A stretch of DNA of 33,992 bases from Methanobrevibacter sp. (GCA_017652345.1 JAGCBE010000432.1:1-33992), one strand, 5' to 3'; counted from the stretch's first letter, positions 13,360-21,085 are shown. Numbers and translations are program-made. Notes: a model not told the origin generated them from the sequence alone.

Positions 13360-14307
13360 ATGAAAACAAACGGCTCTAATGCTAATCAGTTGGCTACCAA
13401 TCCAAAAGAAAAAAAGGGAACTCTTGGAGAATGGTTGAATGAAAGAAAAGAATCCCTTAACAATGCTTTGCCGGCCAATACAGTAAATGTTGACAGGTTT
13501 ATGCAGAGTGCTTTCCTTGCAATTACAAATCCAAAAATGCCGGATCTTGTAAAATGTTCAAAGGAATCTATTTTCCGTTCTCTTAAAGAAGCGGCTGCAT
13601 ACGGTCTTGAATTAAACGGTATGCTGGGCCAGGCTTATTTAATTCCTTATAACGAAAAAGGTGTTATGACTTGCCATTTACAGCTTGGATATAAGGGTTT
13701 AATTGCTTTGGCAAGACGTTCAAACACAATTAAAACAATTGCTGCAGAAGCTATTCACGAAAATGATATTTTTGATTGTGAACTTGCATCAGGTAGAAGC
13801 ATCCATCATAAAATTGATATTTTCAAGGAACGTGGTGAAGTTGTTGCTTATTATTGCCTTGTAGAACTTGCAAACGGTGGTGAACAGTTCAAGGTTATGT
13901 CTAAAAAAGAAATTGAAAAACACCGTGATAAGTTTTCAAAGGCTTACAATCCAAAGGATCCTAACAACATCTGGAACAAGAATTTTGATGCTATGGCATT
14001 GAAAACTTGTGTTATTCAGGCTCTTAAACTTTGTCCTATCTCAATTGAAGCTATGGATGCCGTTGCAAAAGAAGAAAAGGAAGATATAAAGGATTATTCT
14101 GAGCAGGTTGAATACACAATTTCTGATGAAGTGCTAGAAACAAAAGAAGAAACTCCGGCTGTTGAAGATAAAAAACAGCAGAAAAAAGAAGAACCTGTTC
14201 AGGAACAAAGCTCTTTTGATGAAGAAAATGGCATAACAGATGAAGAAATGGCCGCCGCAAATGCAGCTTTTGAATCAGCTCCACAGAATGTAAATGATAT
14301 TTTCTAA
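13360..14307 (+). CDS. recT: RecT-family single-strand annealing protein
   Basis: 315 aa from ATG 13360, behind CAGGAGAAAAACT. The RecT core is clear: MQSAFLAITNPKMPDLVKCS, SIFRSLKEAAAYGLELNGML, GQAYLIPYNEKG, LQLGYKGLIALARRS, then NIWNKNFDAMALKTCVIQAL. It coats single-stranded DNA and anneals complementary strands, working with the YqaJ exonuclease. The last 70 residues are an acidic, Gln/Glu-rich linker ending in NVNDIF, similar in character to an SSB tip. It has its own promoter and structured leader. Confidence 0.92.
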   Translation: MKTNGSNANQLATNPKEKKGTLGEWLNERKESLNNALPANTVNVDRFMQSAFLAITNPKMPDLVKCSKESIFRSLKEAAAYGLELNGMLGQAYLIPYNEKGVMTCHLQLGYKGLIALARRSNTIKTIAAEAIHENDIFDCELASGRSIHHKIDIFKERGEVVAYYCLVELANGGEQFKVMSKKEIEKHRDKFSKAYNPKDPNNIWNKNFDAMALKTCVIQALKLCPISIEAMDAVAKEEKEDIKDYSEQVEYTISDEVLETKEETPAVEDKKQQKKEEPVQEQSSFDEENGITDEEMAAANAAFESAPQNVNDIF

Positions 14308-14317
14308 GGGGGAATAT

Positions 14318-14651
14318 ATGGAAAGACTTATAAAAAAATGAATTTGGTGAAAAGTGGATTGAGGTTGAACCTTGCGGATTAATCGAAAATATAAAATCAA
14401 ACATTGATAATATTTTTGGTTTAAGTTTTGTTGCAAATGTTCCAAGTCCAGATTCAAATTCCAGATGGATTATCGGACTTCACGGTGGAAAAAATGGTAA
14501 TGGGGAATGGAATGAATATCTTGTAGATATATTATCCACTATAAATAAACTTAAATCTATTTTTCAGGAAGTTATAATTCTTGATATTAAAAATGATGTT
14601 CCTGATGATGTTTTTGATGTAAGGATTGTTGTTTCTGGAAGGGTGTTTTAA
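14318..14651 (+). pseudogene. hypothetical protein interrupted by a frame change at an A7 run
   Basis: ATG 14318 follows AAGGGGGAATAT, a good ribosome binding site, but its frame ends after seven codons (MERLIKK) at TGA 14339, right after seven A. The +1 frame is then open to TAA 14649 with about 103 sensible residues (EFGEKWIEVEPCGLIENIKS ... RIVVSGRVF) and has no start of its own until the end. With six A the two join in one protein of about 110 aa. This is either a homopolymer indel (natural or assembly) or slippage or +1 frameshifting. It ends in TAATG with the next gene. Confidence 0.55.
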
Positions 14652-15538
14652 TGAAAATCTGCTCATTTTTTCATGGCTGTTTGATTAATGATAAAGTTGT
14701 TCTCAAAATAACAGATGAAAAGGATCTGATAACTTTGAGAAAACTTTTCAAATCAAAGGCAGAACGTGAGCAGAGAACTGAAAAAGAAATACTTCTTGAA
14801 TGTGAAATAGATGCAGCTTTTCAGAAAAGAACTTTCAAGCAATTAAGGGCTGTATTTAAGTTGGTAACGGTGATTTTTCAGTCTGATTCTGAAAATCACC
14901 GGAAACCTACGGAAGAAGAAAAATATAGCCTTTATTTAGACTTGTTAGGTCTTTATGCTGATAAAATTCCTAACAGATATACCGGTGAATTAAGATCAAT
15001 TCATATTTCAGAAGCTAACACTATGGCCGGTTCACATTTTATAGATGGCCTTATGTTTCACGTTACTACATTATGTAACCTACCTAATGATTTACAGGCA
15101 ACAGTCAGAAGTGTTCTTTATGAATGGGAAATATGGCGAGGCAAACAGGAGTATGATATAAACGATGATAGAACCATTGAACAAATGAGGGAATATCTAG
15201 TTTATTCAGAAGCATCTGGAAGAACACCTGTACATTTTCATCATATTGTCAGCCGTGGTGCTTGTCCGGCTGCAATAGAAAAGGCTTGGAATATTCTTGC
15301 TCTAACACCAGATGAACACAACTTTTTTCATCAGCAATGCAAAACCTGGGATGAATTTTTTGAAGTTTATCCACATTTAAGGGGAAGGGTAGAAATGGCC
15401 TATAGAAAATGTAATGAACTTGTTCAAAGAAATAATGAAATTGGAATTATCTCAATGGCAGATATGGATAATGCCATTGAAGATATAGATTCAGTTGGAA
15501 GCCTGGTTGATATGGCTTTAGCAGCTCAGGGGGAATAA
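14651..15538 (+). CDS. HNH nuclease-like phage recombination/replication protein
   Basis: 295 aa. The middle block EKEILLECEIDAAFQKRTFK, then LRAVFKLVTVIF resembles phage proteins with the KxRTxKQxxxxW motif. The HNH-type core is VHFHHIVSRGACPAAIEKAW, then ILALTPDEHNFFHQQ (about residues 193-228). This layout fits the 'putative HNHc nuclease' family found beside phage RecT/SSB genes rather than a homing nuclease. It could process recombination intermediates. TAATG overlap with the gene before. Confidence 0.65.
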   Translation: MKICSFFHGCLINDKVVLKITDEKDLITLRKLFKSKAEREQRTEKEILLECEIDAAFQKRTFKQLRAVFKLVTVIFQSDSENHRKPTEEEKYSLYLDLLGLYADKIPNRYTGELRSIHISEANTMAGSHFIDGLMFHVTTLCNLPNDLQATVRSVLYEWEIWRGKQEYDINDDRTIEQMREYLVYSEASGRTPVHFHHIVSRGACPAAIEKAWNILALTPDEHNFFHQQCKTWDEFFEVYPHLRGRVEMAYRKCNELVQRNNEIGIISMADMDNAIEDIDSVGSLVDMALAAQGE

Positions 15539-15670
15539 ATGAAAATCGTATTAACTTTAGATGATATTTTCACATTAATATGCCTGGTTGGTTTAGTAAT
15601 TTTTTGCTTATGGGTTTTTATTTCAATTAAAATTATAAATCGTAAGAATAAAAAGAAGGAGAATAAATAA
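15539..15670 (+). CDS. small single-span membrane protein, 43 aa
   Basis: Starts one base after the previous stop with AGGGGGAATAA upstream, and ends in a TAATG overlap. One hydrophobic segment (FTLICLVGLVIFCLWVFISI) is followed by a lysine-rich tail. A small phage membrane protein of unknown role. Confidence 0.6.
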   Translation: MKIVLTLDDIFTLICLVGLVIFCLWVFISIKIINRKNKKKENK

Positions 15671-15960
15671 TGGTAAATGCTTTAAGAACTCTTGTAAAAC
15701 TAAAAGCTCCCTGGAATGTCGAGCAAAAAACACAAGTGTTAGCTTGGTTAGATGCTGCAGAAGATTTTGGAAAAGAGTTTGATGAAATCTCAGATAAAGT
15801 AATTGAAGAACAAGAAGCCAGAGATTTATTATCTGCAATTAATTGTTATTTACTATGTGATTTTGGTGTACAAGATGTAGAAATGCAAGCTCAGGCTGCT
15901 GCAGAAAAAGAAAGAATCTTAAAGATTCAGGAAAAACTAAAAAGGATTATAGGAGAGTAA
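15670..15960 (+). CDS. hypothetical protein, 96 aa
   Basis: TAATG overlap with the small membrane protein and AAGGAG upstream. Highly helical and acidic, with coiled-coil character in the last third (AQAAAEKERILKIQEKLKRI). No family recognized. Likely co-expressed with its neighbours. Confidence 0.65.
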   Translation: MVNALRTLVKLKAPWNVEQKTQVLAWLDAAEDFGKEFDEISDKVIEEQEARDLLSAINCYLLCDFGVQDVEMQAQAAAEKERILKIQEKLKRIIGE

Positions 15961-15963
15961 ATA

Positions 15964-16332
15964 ATGGTAATAGCTGTAGATTTTGACGGCACAATTACAG
16001 ATAAAAATATATTTCCTGAGATTGGAACTTTTAAGGAACATGCGTTAGAATCAATTAAAAACTTTCAGGAACACGGCCACAAAGTAGTTATGTGGACTTG
16101 CAGAGAAGGAATATATCTTGATGATGCAAAAATCGCATTACATAGAAAAGGTATTTTTCTTGATGGATATAATTTCAGTCCTTATCAAATACAGTCCAGA
16201 AAAATTGTAGCAGACGTTTATATTGACGATAAAAATGTTCTTATGGTTGATAACGTTGATTGGTACAAGATTGAAGAATACGTTTTAAGTCTTGGAGATA
16301 AAGAAGTAAAGATTGTTAAGGATGGCAAATAA
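15964..16332 (+). CDS. HAD-superfamily phosphatase-like protein
   Basis: 122 aa. HAD motif I is IAVDFDGTI at residues 3-11, with the nucleophile and acid aspartates. VVMWTCREG at about 41-49 is motif II (Thr), and VYIDDKN near 82 supplies the acidic motif IV. A short single-domain HAD of this kind is common in phages and may dephosphorylate nucleotides or sugars. The substrate is unknown. Confidence 0.75.
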   Translation: MVIAVDFDGTITDKNIFPEIGTFKEHALESIKNFQEHGHKVVMWTCREGIYLDDAKIALHRKGIFLDGYNFSPYQIQSRKIVADVYIDDKNVLMVDNVDWYKIEEYVLSLGDKEVKIVKDGK

Positions 16333-16333
16333 A

Positions 16334-16573
16334 ATGAAAATCTATCGTAACCTTTATACACCTTACAAACGATATTTCTTTTTCTTTATAGGCAGATGCT
16401 TTGAAGTGCATAATATTTTCAGTAAAAACTTTTCAGCTGGAGTTGGCCATTACAACCAGAAAGAAGTTGAAAAAGATACTGAACATTTTCCGGTTGTTGG
16501 AGAGATAGAGAACAAGGATATTGTCAAATTGGTTTTAGGAAAGATAAAGGAGACTGATAATGAGCTTTGCTGA
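16334..16573 (+). CDS. hypothetical protein, 79 aa
   Basis: ATG 16334 is preferred (AAGGATGG about 12 bases upstream); ATG 16322 overlapping the HAD gene end is possible. Aromatic, basic N-terminus (YKRYFFFFIGRCFEVHN). No family recognized. It overlaps the next gene by 14 bases. Confidence 0.55.
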   Translation: MKIYRNLYTPYKRYFFFFIGRCFEVHNIFSKNFSAGVGHYNQKEVEKDTEHFPVVGEIENKDIVKLVLGKIKETDNELC

Positions 16574-16826
16574 ATTACTAAAAGAAAAAAATATTGATAT
16601 AAAAGATAAAGAAAAGGTTACGTTGCTGCAGAAGTTTTACTCAGAAGGTTATTTACAGGGTGTTCATGACAGGAATCCCGATTATGAATACTTTTTGAAA
16701 TACAGACAAGTTGTAACAAGAGTTCTGGAACTGTTCAATAAAACAATCAATCCGGTTGGACTTGAACAGCTTGAAATATGCCTTGATGAAATGGATAAAT
16801 TCCGGAAAGAACATTTAATGATGTGA
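16560..16826 (+). CDS. hypothetical protein, 88 aa
   Basis: Starts inside the end of the previous gene with AAAGGAGAC upstream. Charged helical protein (VTLLQKFYSEGYLQGVHDRN, then LEQLEICLDEMDKF). Unrecognized; part of the run of small genes before the replication module. Confidence 0.6.
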   Translation: MSFAELLKEKNIDIKDKEKVTLLQKFYSEGYLQGVHDRNPDYEYFLKYRQVVTRVLELFNKTINPVGLEQLEICLDEMDKFRKEHLMM

Positions 16827-16835
16827 GGTTATAAA

Positions 16836-17036
16836 ATGAAATATAAATTTATTTGTACTAAATGTGGGAACATTGAAGAACGTGAAATTCCTATGAAAGA
16901 TTATGATAAAGAAAAGAATAATCAGCTTTGTTCTAAATGTCCTTATACCATGCAAAGAATAATTGAATGGCAAGGAATAGCATCCGGCAAAGGTGATGGC
17001 TGGTTTGGTAAATCAAACGGCAGCAAATCAATATAA
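16836..17036 (+). CDS. FmdB-like zinc ribbon protein
   Basis: 66 aa. FICTKCGNIEEREIPM and LCSKCPYTMQRIIEW give two CxxC pairs, then GWFGKSNGS at the end, as in the short FmdB-type zinc ribbon family. It probably binds one Zn(II). Its regulatory role in the family is poorly defined. Confidence 0.7.
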   Translation: MKYKFICTKCGNIEEREIPMKDYDKEKNNQLCSKCPYTMQRIIEWQGIASGKGDGWFGKSNGSKSI

Positions 17037-17047
17037 AGGGGAAGAAG

Positions 17048-17308
17048 ATGGATAAGTTTACATTTTATATAAAATATCTTGAAGGAATGAATACATTGTC
17101 TAGCAGACAATTTAAGAAGCTTGTAAATGCTTTGTCTGTTTATGCAGATACAGGTGAGTTTCCTGATAAACTTTCAAAAAAAGCTTATGGGATATTCTGG
17201 CAGATACAAAGGGTTATTTCTTGTGAAAGAGACAAAGAAGTATTGTCAGAAATTAGGAGAGAAAACGGCAAAAAAGGTGCAAGGAGGCGATGGGTTGATA
17301 GCCGATAA
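17048..17308 (+). CDS. DUF6291-like protein (short)
   Basis: 86 aa. FTFYIKYLEGMNTLSSRQFK, then LVNALSVYADTGEFPDKLSK and a terminal ENGKKGARRR follow the DUF6291 pattern of phage proteins found next to replication genes. It is shorter at the end than usual. GGGGAAGAAG is the ribosome binding site. Confidence 0.55.
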   Translation: MDKFTFYIKYLEGMNTLSSRQFKKLVNALSVYADTGEFPDKLSKKAYGIFWQIQRVISCERDKEVLSEIRRENGKKGARRRWVDSR

Positions 17309-17363
17309 TGGCAAAACAATAGCAAAATATAGCAAAAAATTACAGTAATACCTTATTTTATTC

Positions 17364-17392
17364 TTGACAGCAGAATAAAAAGGGTTTATTTT
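17364..17392 (+). promoter_or_regulatory. promoter of the replication operon
   Basis: TTGACA (17364-17369), 17-bp spacer, TATTTT (17387-17392). The -10 is imperfect and TATAAA at 17424 could serve another start. GCGTTA sites at 17401 and 17413 lie in the initially transcribed region. Confidence 0.5.
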
Positions 17393-17400
17393 GTATTAAA

Positions 17401-17438
17401 GCGTTAAAACTAGCGTTAGTACATATAAAAGACGCTAG
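17401..17438. promoter_or_regulatory. GCGTTA-type operator cluster
   Basis: GCGTTA occurs at 17401-17406 and 17413-17418, and GACGCTAG at 17431-17438 is an inverted partner of CTAGCGTT (17410-17417). It matches, with changes, the perfect operators at 7629 and 26565. Confidence 0.5.
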
Positions 17439-17444
17439 AAAGAG

Positions 17445-17541
17445 AACCTTTAATAAAGAGCCTGAAAGATTTATTAAAGGTTTTTGGCAACAGAAACTTC
17501 TGGCCGTCTATGAAACTTTCAGGCATAGGCGGCCTTTTTTT
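17445..17541 (+). ncRNA. paired-hairpin leader RNA with complementary loops (copy 3)
   Basis: Hairpin A: AACCTTTAATAAA (17445-17457) pairs perfectly with 17470-17482 (13 bp), loop GAGCCTGAAAGA. Hairpin B: GGCCGTCTATG (17502-17512) pairs with 17524-17534 (11 bp, one wobble), loop AAACTTTCAGG, followed by seven T. CCTGAAAG (17461-17468) in loop A and CTTTCAGG (17516-17523) in loop B are perfect 8-nt complements. GGAG of the next gene begins immediately after the T run. Confidence 0.75.
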
Positions 17542-17550
17542 GGAGAAAAT

Positions 17551-17724
17551 ATGAAACTTAAACAGTTGAATATTGTGGTAGACAATAACGAAATATGTCT
17601 GCATCAAGAAAACAGTGGAAGCGATAACTTCATTGCTATTACACCAGAAATGGTTGATCTTGTTTGTAATGAGCTGCAGATATTAAAAAGCAATCTGGAA
17701 GCAGATGCTCAGGAGAGAAAGTAA
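17551..17724 (+). CDS. hypothetical protein, 57 aa
   Basis: Starts at ATG 17551 with GGAG right after the T-tract of the leader hairpin, so its translation start sits at the edge of the RNA structure. Acidic, with no recognized family. First gene of the replication operon, two bases before the replisome organizer. Confidence 0.65.
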   Translation: MKLKQLNIVVDNNEICLHQENSGSDNFIAITPEMVDLVCNELQILKSNLEADAQERK

Positions 17725-17726
17725 TT

Positions 17727-18569
17727 ATGGCTGCATCTATATCTTGGATAAAAATTACTACAAATATTTTTGATGATGAAAAAATCTTATTGATAGAAAG
17801 TCTGCCAGAAGCTGATTCTATAATTGTAATATGGTTTAAGCTTCTAACACTTGCCGGAAAATGTAACAATAACGGTATTTTAATGTTGAATGATTCCATT
17901 CCTTACACGGAAGAAATGTTGGCAACAATTTTTAGAAGGCCATTAAATACTGTAAGATTAGCCTTAGAAACCTTTGAAAAATTTGGAATGATTGTAACGT
18001 TACATGATACAATTACTATTCCAAACTGGGAAAAACATCAACAAGTTGAATCACTTGATAAAATTCGTGAGAAAACAAATAAACGTGTAAGAGCATATAG
18101 AGAACGTCAAAAAATGCTATTAGAAGGAAATAGTACAAATTCGAGTGATGTAACGTTATATGAAACAGAATGTAACGTGTCTGTAACGCAAGAGAATAAG
18201 AGAGAGATAGAGAATAAGAATAATAAATTTAAATATATATGTCCTGAATCAAAAGAACTTTGTGAACTTCTTATAAATTACTGTAAACGTGATAATCCTA
18301 ATTTTTCAAAGACAGTAGATCAAATTAATAAATGGACTAATGCAATCGGTGCAATTCATTTTCTTGATAATTACACATGGGAAGATATTAAGAAAGTAAT
18401 TGATTTTGCAAAGAATGATGGATTTTGGAATTCAAATATTCTTTCTGGAGACAAACTCAGGAAACAGATGGAACAACTTTATGTAAAAGCAAAAGGAAAA
18501 AATCAACAGCAATATCAGCTAAAAAAGAATCTGAATCCGAATTTGAATAATCCGGCAAATCAATTATAA
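17727..18569 (+). CDS. phage replisome organizer (N-terminal winged-helix domain)
   Basis: 280 aa. The first 120 residues (WIKITTNIFDDEKILLIESL, then GILMLNDSIPYTEEMLATIF, FEKFGMI and IPNWEKHQ) are the Phage_rep_org_N winged-helix domain that binds the origin. After a Ser/Asn-rich linker (133-160) a C-terminal helical domain (KTVDQINKWTNAIGAIHFLD, then WEDIKKVIDFAKNDGFW) resembles DnaD-type domains that recruit the helicase loader, which is the next gene. The linker region at about 18130-18235 is a possible origin, though no iterons are obvious. Confidence 0.82.
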   Translation: MAASISWIKITTNIFDDEKILLIESLPEADSIIVIWFKLLTLAGKCNNNGILMLNDSIPYTEEMLATIFRRPLNTVRLALETFEKFGMIVTLHDTITIPNWEKHQQVESLDKIREKTNKRVRAYRERQKMLLEGNSTNSSDVTLYETECNVSVTQENKREIENKNNKFKYICPESKELCELLINYCKRDNPNFSKTVDQINKWTNAIGAIHFLDNYTWEDIKKVIDFAKNDGFWNSNILSGDKLRKQMEQLYVKAKGKNQQQYQLKKNLNPNLNNPANQL

Positions 18570-18588
18570 AAAATAAGGTGGTGGGAAT

Positions 18589-19383
18589 ATGGTAGAAGTA
18601 AAATCAGGAATACCAACATTTTCTTTTCTTGAACCTAAAAAGGTTGTTAGAACTTATGAAACAAAAGTTCAATGTAAAAAGAATTTGGCTCATGGAAAAT
18701 TCAAGGCATTAATAAATGTTTATGAAGATGGAACTGAGCAATCTGAAAATAGATGTCCTAAATGTGAAAAGGAGTGGGAAAGGTTAGAAAAAGAAAAGCA
18801 AGAAAAAGAATTATTAAAACATTATAAAAGCTGCAATATTGAGCCGGAATATTACGGAAAAGAACTCAGTGATTTTAAGGCAAATACTCCATCACAAATT
18901 GAAGCTCTCAATTCTGTTCAAGAATTGATTGACGGCAAGATAAGTACACTTGTTCTGCTTGGTGGTTATGGAACAGGAAAAACTTTGCTTGGTTCAATTC
19001 TTGCAGATATGTTTGATGGCAAAATCTACACGATGTATGAAATTTCAACAATGATCAGACAGTCATATACAATCAAGGCAGAAAAAACTGAGCTTGAAAT
19101 TGTGAACGAATTAGCATCAGTTTTATTGCTTGTTTTTGATGAAGTAGGAAGAACAAACAGCAGCTCATTTAATATGAATTGGCTTAGTTATGTTTATGAT
19201 AAAAGACATACAAGAAAATTAAAGACAGTATTCTTAGGTAATGGCCATTTAAGAAAGAATTGTCCTGATGGTGGTTGTGAAAAATGTTTTGAAAATTACA
19301 TGGACGGTGATGTTATAAGCCGTCTGAGACAGGATTCAAAAGTCATAAATATTGTGGCTGATGATTATAGAGCAGGTAAATAA
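18589..19383 (+). CDS. DnaC-like helicase loader (AAA+ ATPase)
   Basis: 264 aa behind GGTGGTGGGAATATG. An N-terminal zinc-finger-like part (C29 ... CPKCE near 56) is followed by an AAA+ domain with Walker A GGYGTGKT (125-132) and Walker B LLLVFDE (179-185). A second cysteine group, CPDGGCEKCF, lies near 225. It would load the host replicative helicase at the phage origin together with the replisome organizer. Extra cysteines in the C-terminal half are a little unusual. Confidence 0.85.
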   Translation: MVEVKSGIPTFSFLEPKKVVRTYETKVQCKKNLAHGKFKALINVYEDGTEQSENRCPKCEKEWERLEKEKQEKELLKHYKSCNIEPEYYGKELSDFKANTPSQIEALNSVQELIDGKISTLVLLGGYGTGKTLLGSILADMFDGKIYTMYEISTMIRQSYTIKAEKTELEIVNELASVLLLVFDEVGRTNSSSFNMNWLSYVYDKRHTRKLKTVFLGNGHLRKNCPDGGCEKCFENYMDGDVISRLRQDSKVINIVADDYRAGK

Positions 19384-19402
19384 TTTTAGGAGGAAATAAA
19401 TT

Positions 19403-19528
19403 ATGGCAAGAACAAGACATACAAGAAAAGGTGTAGTTCGTAAGCATCAAAACAGGTCAACCGGTTCTCACATGAATGGGAAAAAGATTGATTTAAAATT
19501 AAATCGTAAAGCAAAGCTTTATTTATAA
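19403..19528 (+). CDS. small very basic protein, 41 aa
   Basis: ATG 19403 follows AGGAGGAAATAAATT, a strong ribosome binding site. The sequence MARTRHTRKGVVRKHQNRST is dominated by Arg, Lys and His, suggesting nucleic-acid binding. It lies between the helicase loader and SSB. No family recognized. Confidence 0.6.
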   Translation: MARTRHTRKGVVRKHQNRSTGSHMNGKKIDLKLNRKAKLYL

Positions 19529-19538
19529 GGGGATTTTT

Positions 19539-19925
19539 ATGACAGACGTAAATCATGTTATTTTAATCGGTCATCTTACAAGAGATTTGGGAACCGATGA
19601 AAGAAGTTTCGGTTACACCGGTAACGGTCAGGCTAGAGCAAATGTAAGTATTGCTGTAAACCGTAGCAGAAAAAATGGTGATGAATGGGTTGAAGAAGTT
19701 TCTTACTTTGATGTAACAATCTGGGGAAAGACAGCAGAAAATCTTAAACCTTATCTGAATAAAGGCAAACAGATTGCCGTTGACGGTTACTTGAAACAAG
19801 ATCGTTGGGAAAAAGACGGTCAAAAATTCAGCCGTGTAACAGTTGTTGCAAATAATGTGCAGCTTTTAGGTGGAAAAGATTCTGATAATTCAGGAGCTCC
19901 AACTTTTAAGTCTGAAAATACATAA
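19539..19925 (+). CDS. ssb: single-stranded DNA-binding protein, ending before its conserved tip
   Basis: 128 aa. The OB-fold is clear: HVILIGHLTRDLGTDERSFG, ARANVSIAVNRSRKNGDEW, VSYFDVTIWGKTAENLKPYL, KGKQIAVDGYLKQDRWEKDG, then VANNVQLLGG. It protects ssDNA during replication and recombination. TAA 19923 ends the frame after SENT, but the same frame continues as NPVNNGDFPEDIPF to TAA 19968, and DFPEDIPF is the canonical SSB protein-interaction tip. The gene therefore carries an in-frame stop just before the tip, from a nonsense change or regulated readthrough. Confidence 0.92.
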   Translation: MTDVNHVILIGHLTRDLGTDERSFGYTGNGQARANVSIAVNRSRKNGDEWVEEVSYFDVTIWGKTAENLKPYLNKGKQIAVDGYLKQDRWEKDGQKFSRVTVVANNVQLLGGKDSDNSGAPTFKSENT

Positions 19926-19970
19926 AACCCTGTAAACAATGGGGATTTTCCAGAAGATATTCCCTTTTAA
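19926..19970 (+). other. in-frame SSB C-terminal tip beyond the stop codon
   Basis: In frame with the SSB gene, 14 codons follow TAA 19923 and end at TAA 19968. They encode GDFPEDIPF, the acidic tip that binds partner proteins. Conservation of the tip suggests recent loss or some readthrough. Confidence 0.75.
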
Positions 19971-20243
19971 TGATGGTTTATAAAATGCTGTTAGCATTTT
20001 ATATATGCAATTTGGATAGACAGCCGGAAAGACGGCAGCTTGCGGAACGTATGATAGTTGTAAAAGAAGGCCCACCCAATTTTTCCCCTTTTACAATGTT
20101 CCAGATTACGTTCAACAGGCTTATTTTGGATTTTGCCGGCTTTGAGTAGGGAAATGTCTGCTTCATGCAGCGTGTACAATCGTTACCTTACCTACAGTAA
20201 AACCGGCTGAAATATAAACTTTTGTAAAGGGAGGAAAAGCAAA
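19971..20243 (+). ncRNA. gene-free structured region, possible non-coding RNA
   Basis: No convincing gene on either strand. An 11-bp hairpin with a 3-nt loop lies at 19979-20003. CAGCCGG (20021-20027) can pair with CCGGCTG (20203-20209), closing a domain of about 190 nt. Inside are GAACGTA/TACGTTC (20045-20051 with 20107-20113), TTGTAAAAG/CTTTTACAA (20058-20066 with 20088-20096) and CTGC-TTCAT-GCAG (20158-20170). GCCGG at 20135-20139 competes for the same 3' strand. No tmRNA, RNase P or 6S signature recognized. Confidence 0.45.
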
Positions 20244-20603
20244 ATGAACAAGAAAGCAATTTTCACAATCATTTCAATTGTTGCTTTAATCGGTGGTATA
20301 ACACTTGGTTATTTTACAGACATTTGGAATGATTTGCCAGCCATTGCTCTTACCAGTCTTGGTGCAACAGGTTTGTGTATAACAACCTGGAACAAGTCAG
20401 CAAAGAAAGATGGCTTTGTTCTTGCAAGTATTATCTGTATGGTTATCTGCGGCATTGCAGGTGCTTTTGCAGAAATGTCAGAAGATAAGTTACAGAAATT
20501 AATTGCAGCAGTTGTTACTGTAGTTGCTTTAATTGCCGGAATTCTTATTCCTGTTATTTCAAATGCAATTACAAACAAAAAAATTGCTCAGAAAAAAGAG
20601 TGA
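20244..20603 (+). CDS. membrane protein, 119 aa
   Basis: Behind AAAGGGAGGAAAAGC. Four hydrophobic stretches: IFTIISIVALIGGITLGYF, IALTSLGATGLCITT, VLASIICMVICGIAGAFA and LIAAVVTVVALIAGILIPVI, then a basic tail (NAITNKKIAQKKE). Size and topology fit a holin or other small phage membrane protein, but no endolysin is beside it. Confidence 0.6.
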   Translation: MNKKAIFTIISIVALIGGITLGYFTDIWNDLPAIALTSLGATGLCITTWNKSAKKDGFVLASIICMVICGIAGAFAEMSEDKLQKLIAAVVTVVALIAGILIPVISNAITNKKIAQKKE

Positions 20604-20627
20604 TTTTACTCAGGAGAAAAAACTACA

Positions 20628-20981
20628 ATGGGAACAATTTTTAATCCTTATTCAAAGCAAAATAAATATCACAATGTAAAAACTTACGTTGGTAAAATTA
20701 AGTTTGATTCCAAAAAAGAAGCAAACAGATATTTAGAACTTTGTATGCTGGAAAAGTCAGGAATGATAAAAAATCTTGAACGGCAGAAAAGGTTTGAAAT
20801 TGTTCCCAAAACTGATGGAGAGAGAGCCGTTTATTATGTTGCAGATTTTGTGTATGAAGAAAACGGAAAATTAATTTGTGAAGATGTAAAATCAGATGCA
20901 ACAAGACGTGATAAAACATACATAATCAAGAGAAAATTATTTAAGTATTTATATAAAAATTACGAATTTCGTGAAGTGTGA
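20628..20981 (+). CDS. DUF1064 nuclease-like protein
   Basis: 117 aa. KYHNVKTYVGKIKFDSKKEA, then RYLELCMLEKSGMIKNLERQ, YVADFVYEENGKLICEDVKS and KRKLFKYLY match DUF1064. The spacing D-x(n)-(D/E)xK (ADF ... EDVKS) is that of a PD-(D/E)xK nuclease fold, and the family is thought to include phage Holliday-junction-type nucleases. It is located between SSB and the packaging genes. Confidence 0.82.
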   Translation: MGTIFNPYSKQNKYHNVKTYVGKIKFDSKKEANRYLELCMLEKSGMIKNLERQKRFEIVPKTDGERAVYYVADFVYEENGKLICEDVKSDATRRDKTYIIKRKLFKYLYKNYEFREV

Positions 20982-21043
20982 ATTTCGTTAAAAATGGCCT
21001 TAAATGAGCTTGGTTGACAAATACATTAAAAAGGCAAAAAACC

Positions 21044-21085
21044 CCCTAAATTTTCAATCCTAGAGTGGAATTTAAGGGAATTTTT
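21044..21085 (+). terminator. intrinsic terminator-like hairpin
   Basis: CCCTAAATT (21044-21052) pairs with AATTTAAGGG (21069-21078) with one bulged A, followed by AATTTTT. Likely ends transcription from the SSB/DUF1064 operon, just before a new promoter. Confidence 0.5.

Noticed and set aside
19920..19970. Genome-wide reassignment of TAA as a sense codon
   Set aside because: Many clear genes (clamp, RecT, portal, terminase) end correctly at TAA with a new gene right after; only the SSB tip would need readthrough.
19563..20179. Leftward ORFs over SSB and the gene-free region
   Set aside because: Low-complexity or shadow sequences with poor start signals; the SSB frame is certain and the rest looks like structured RNA.
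21015..21043. TTGACA at about 21015 as a promoter
   Set aside because: No acceptable -10 box lies 16-18 bp downstream; the TTGCAT/TATAAT pair at 21117-21144 is better.
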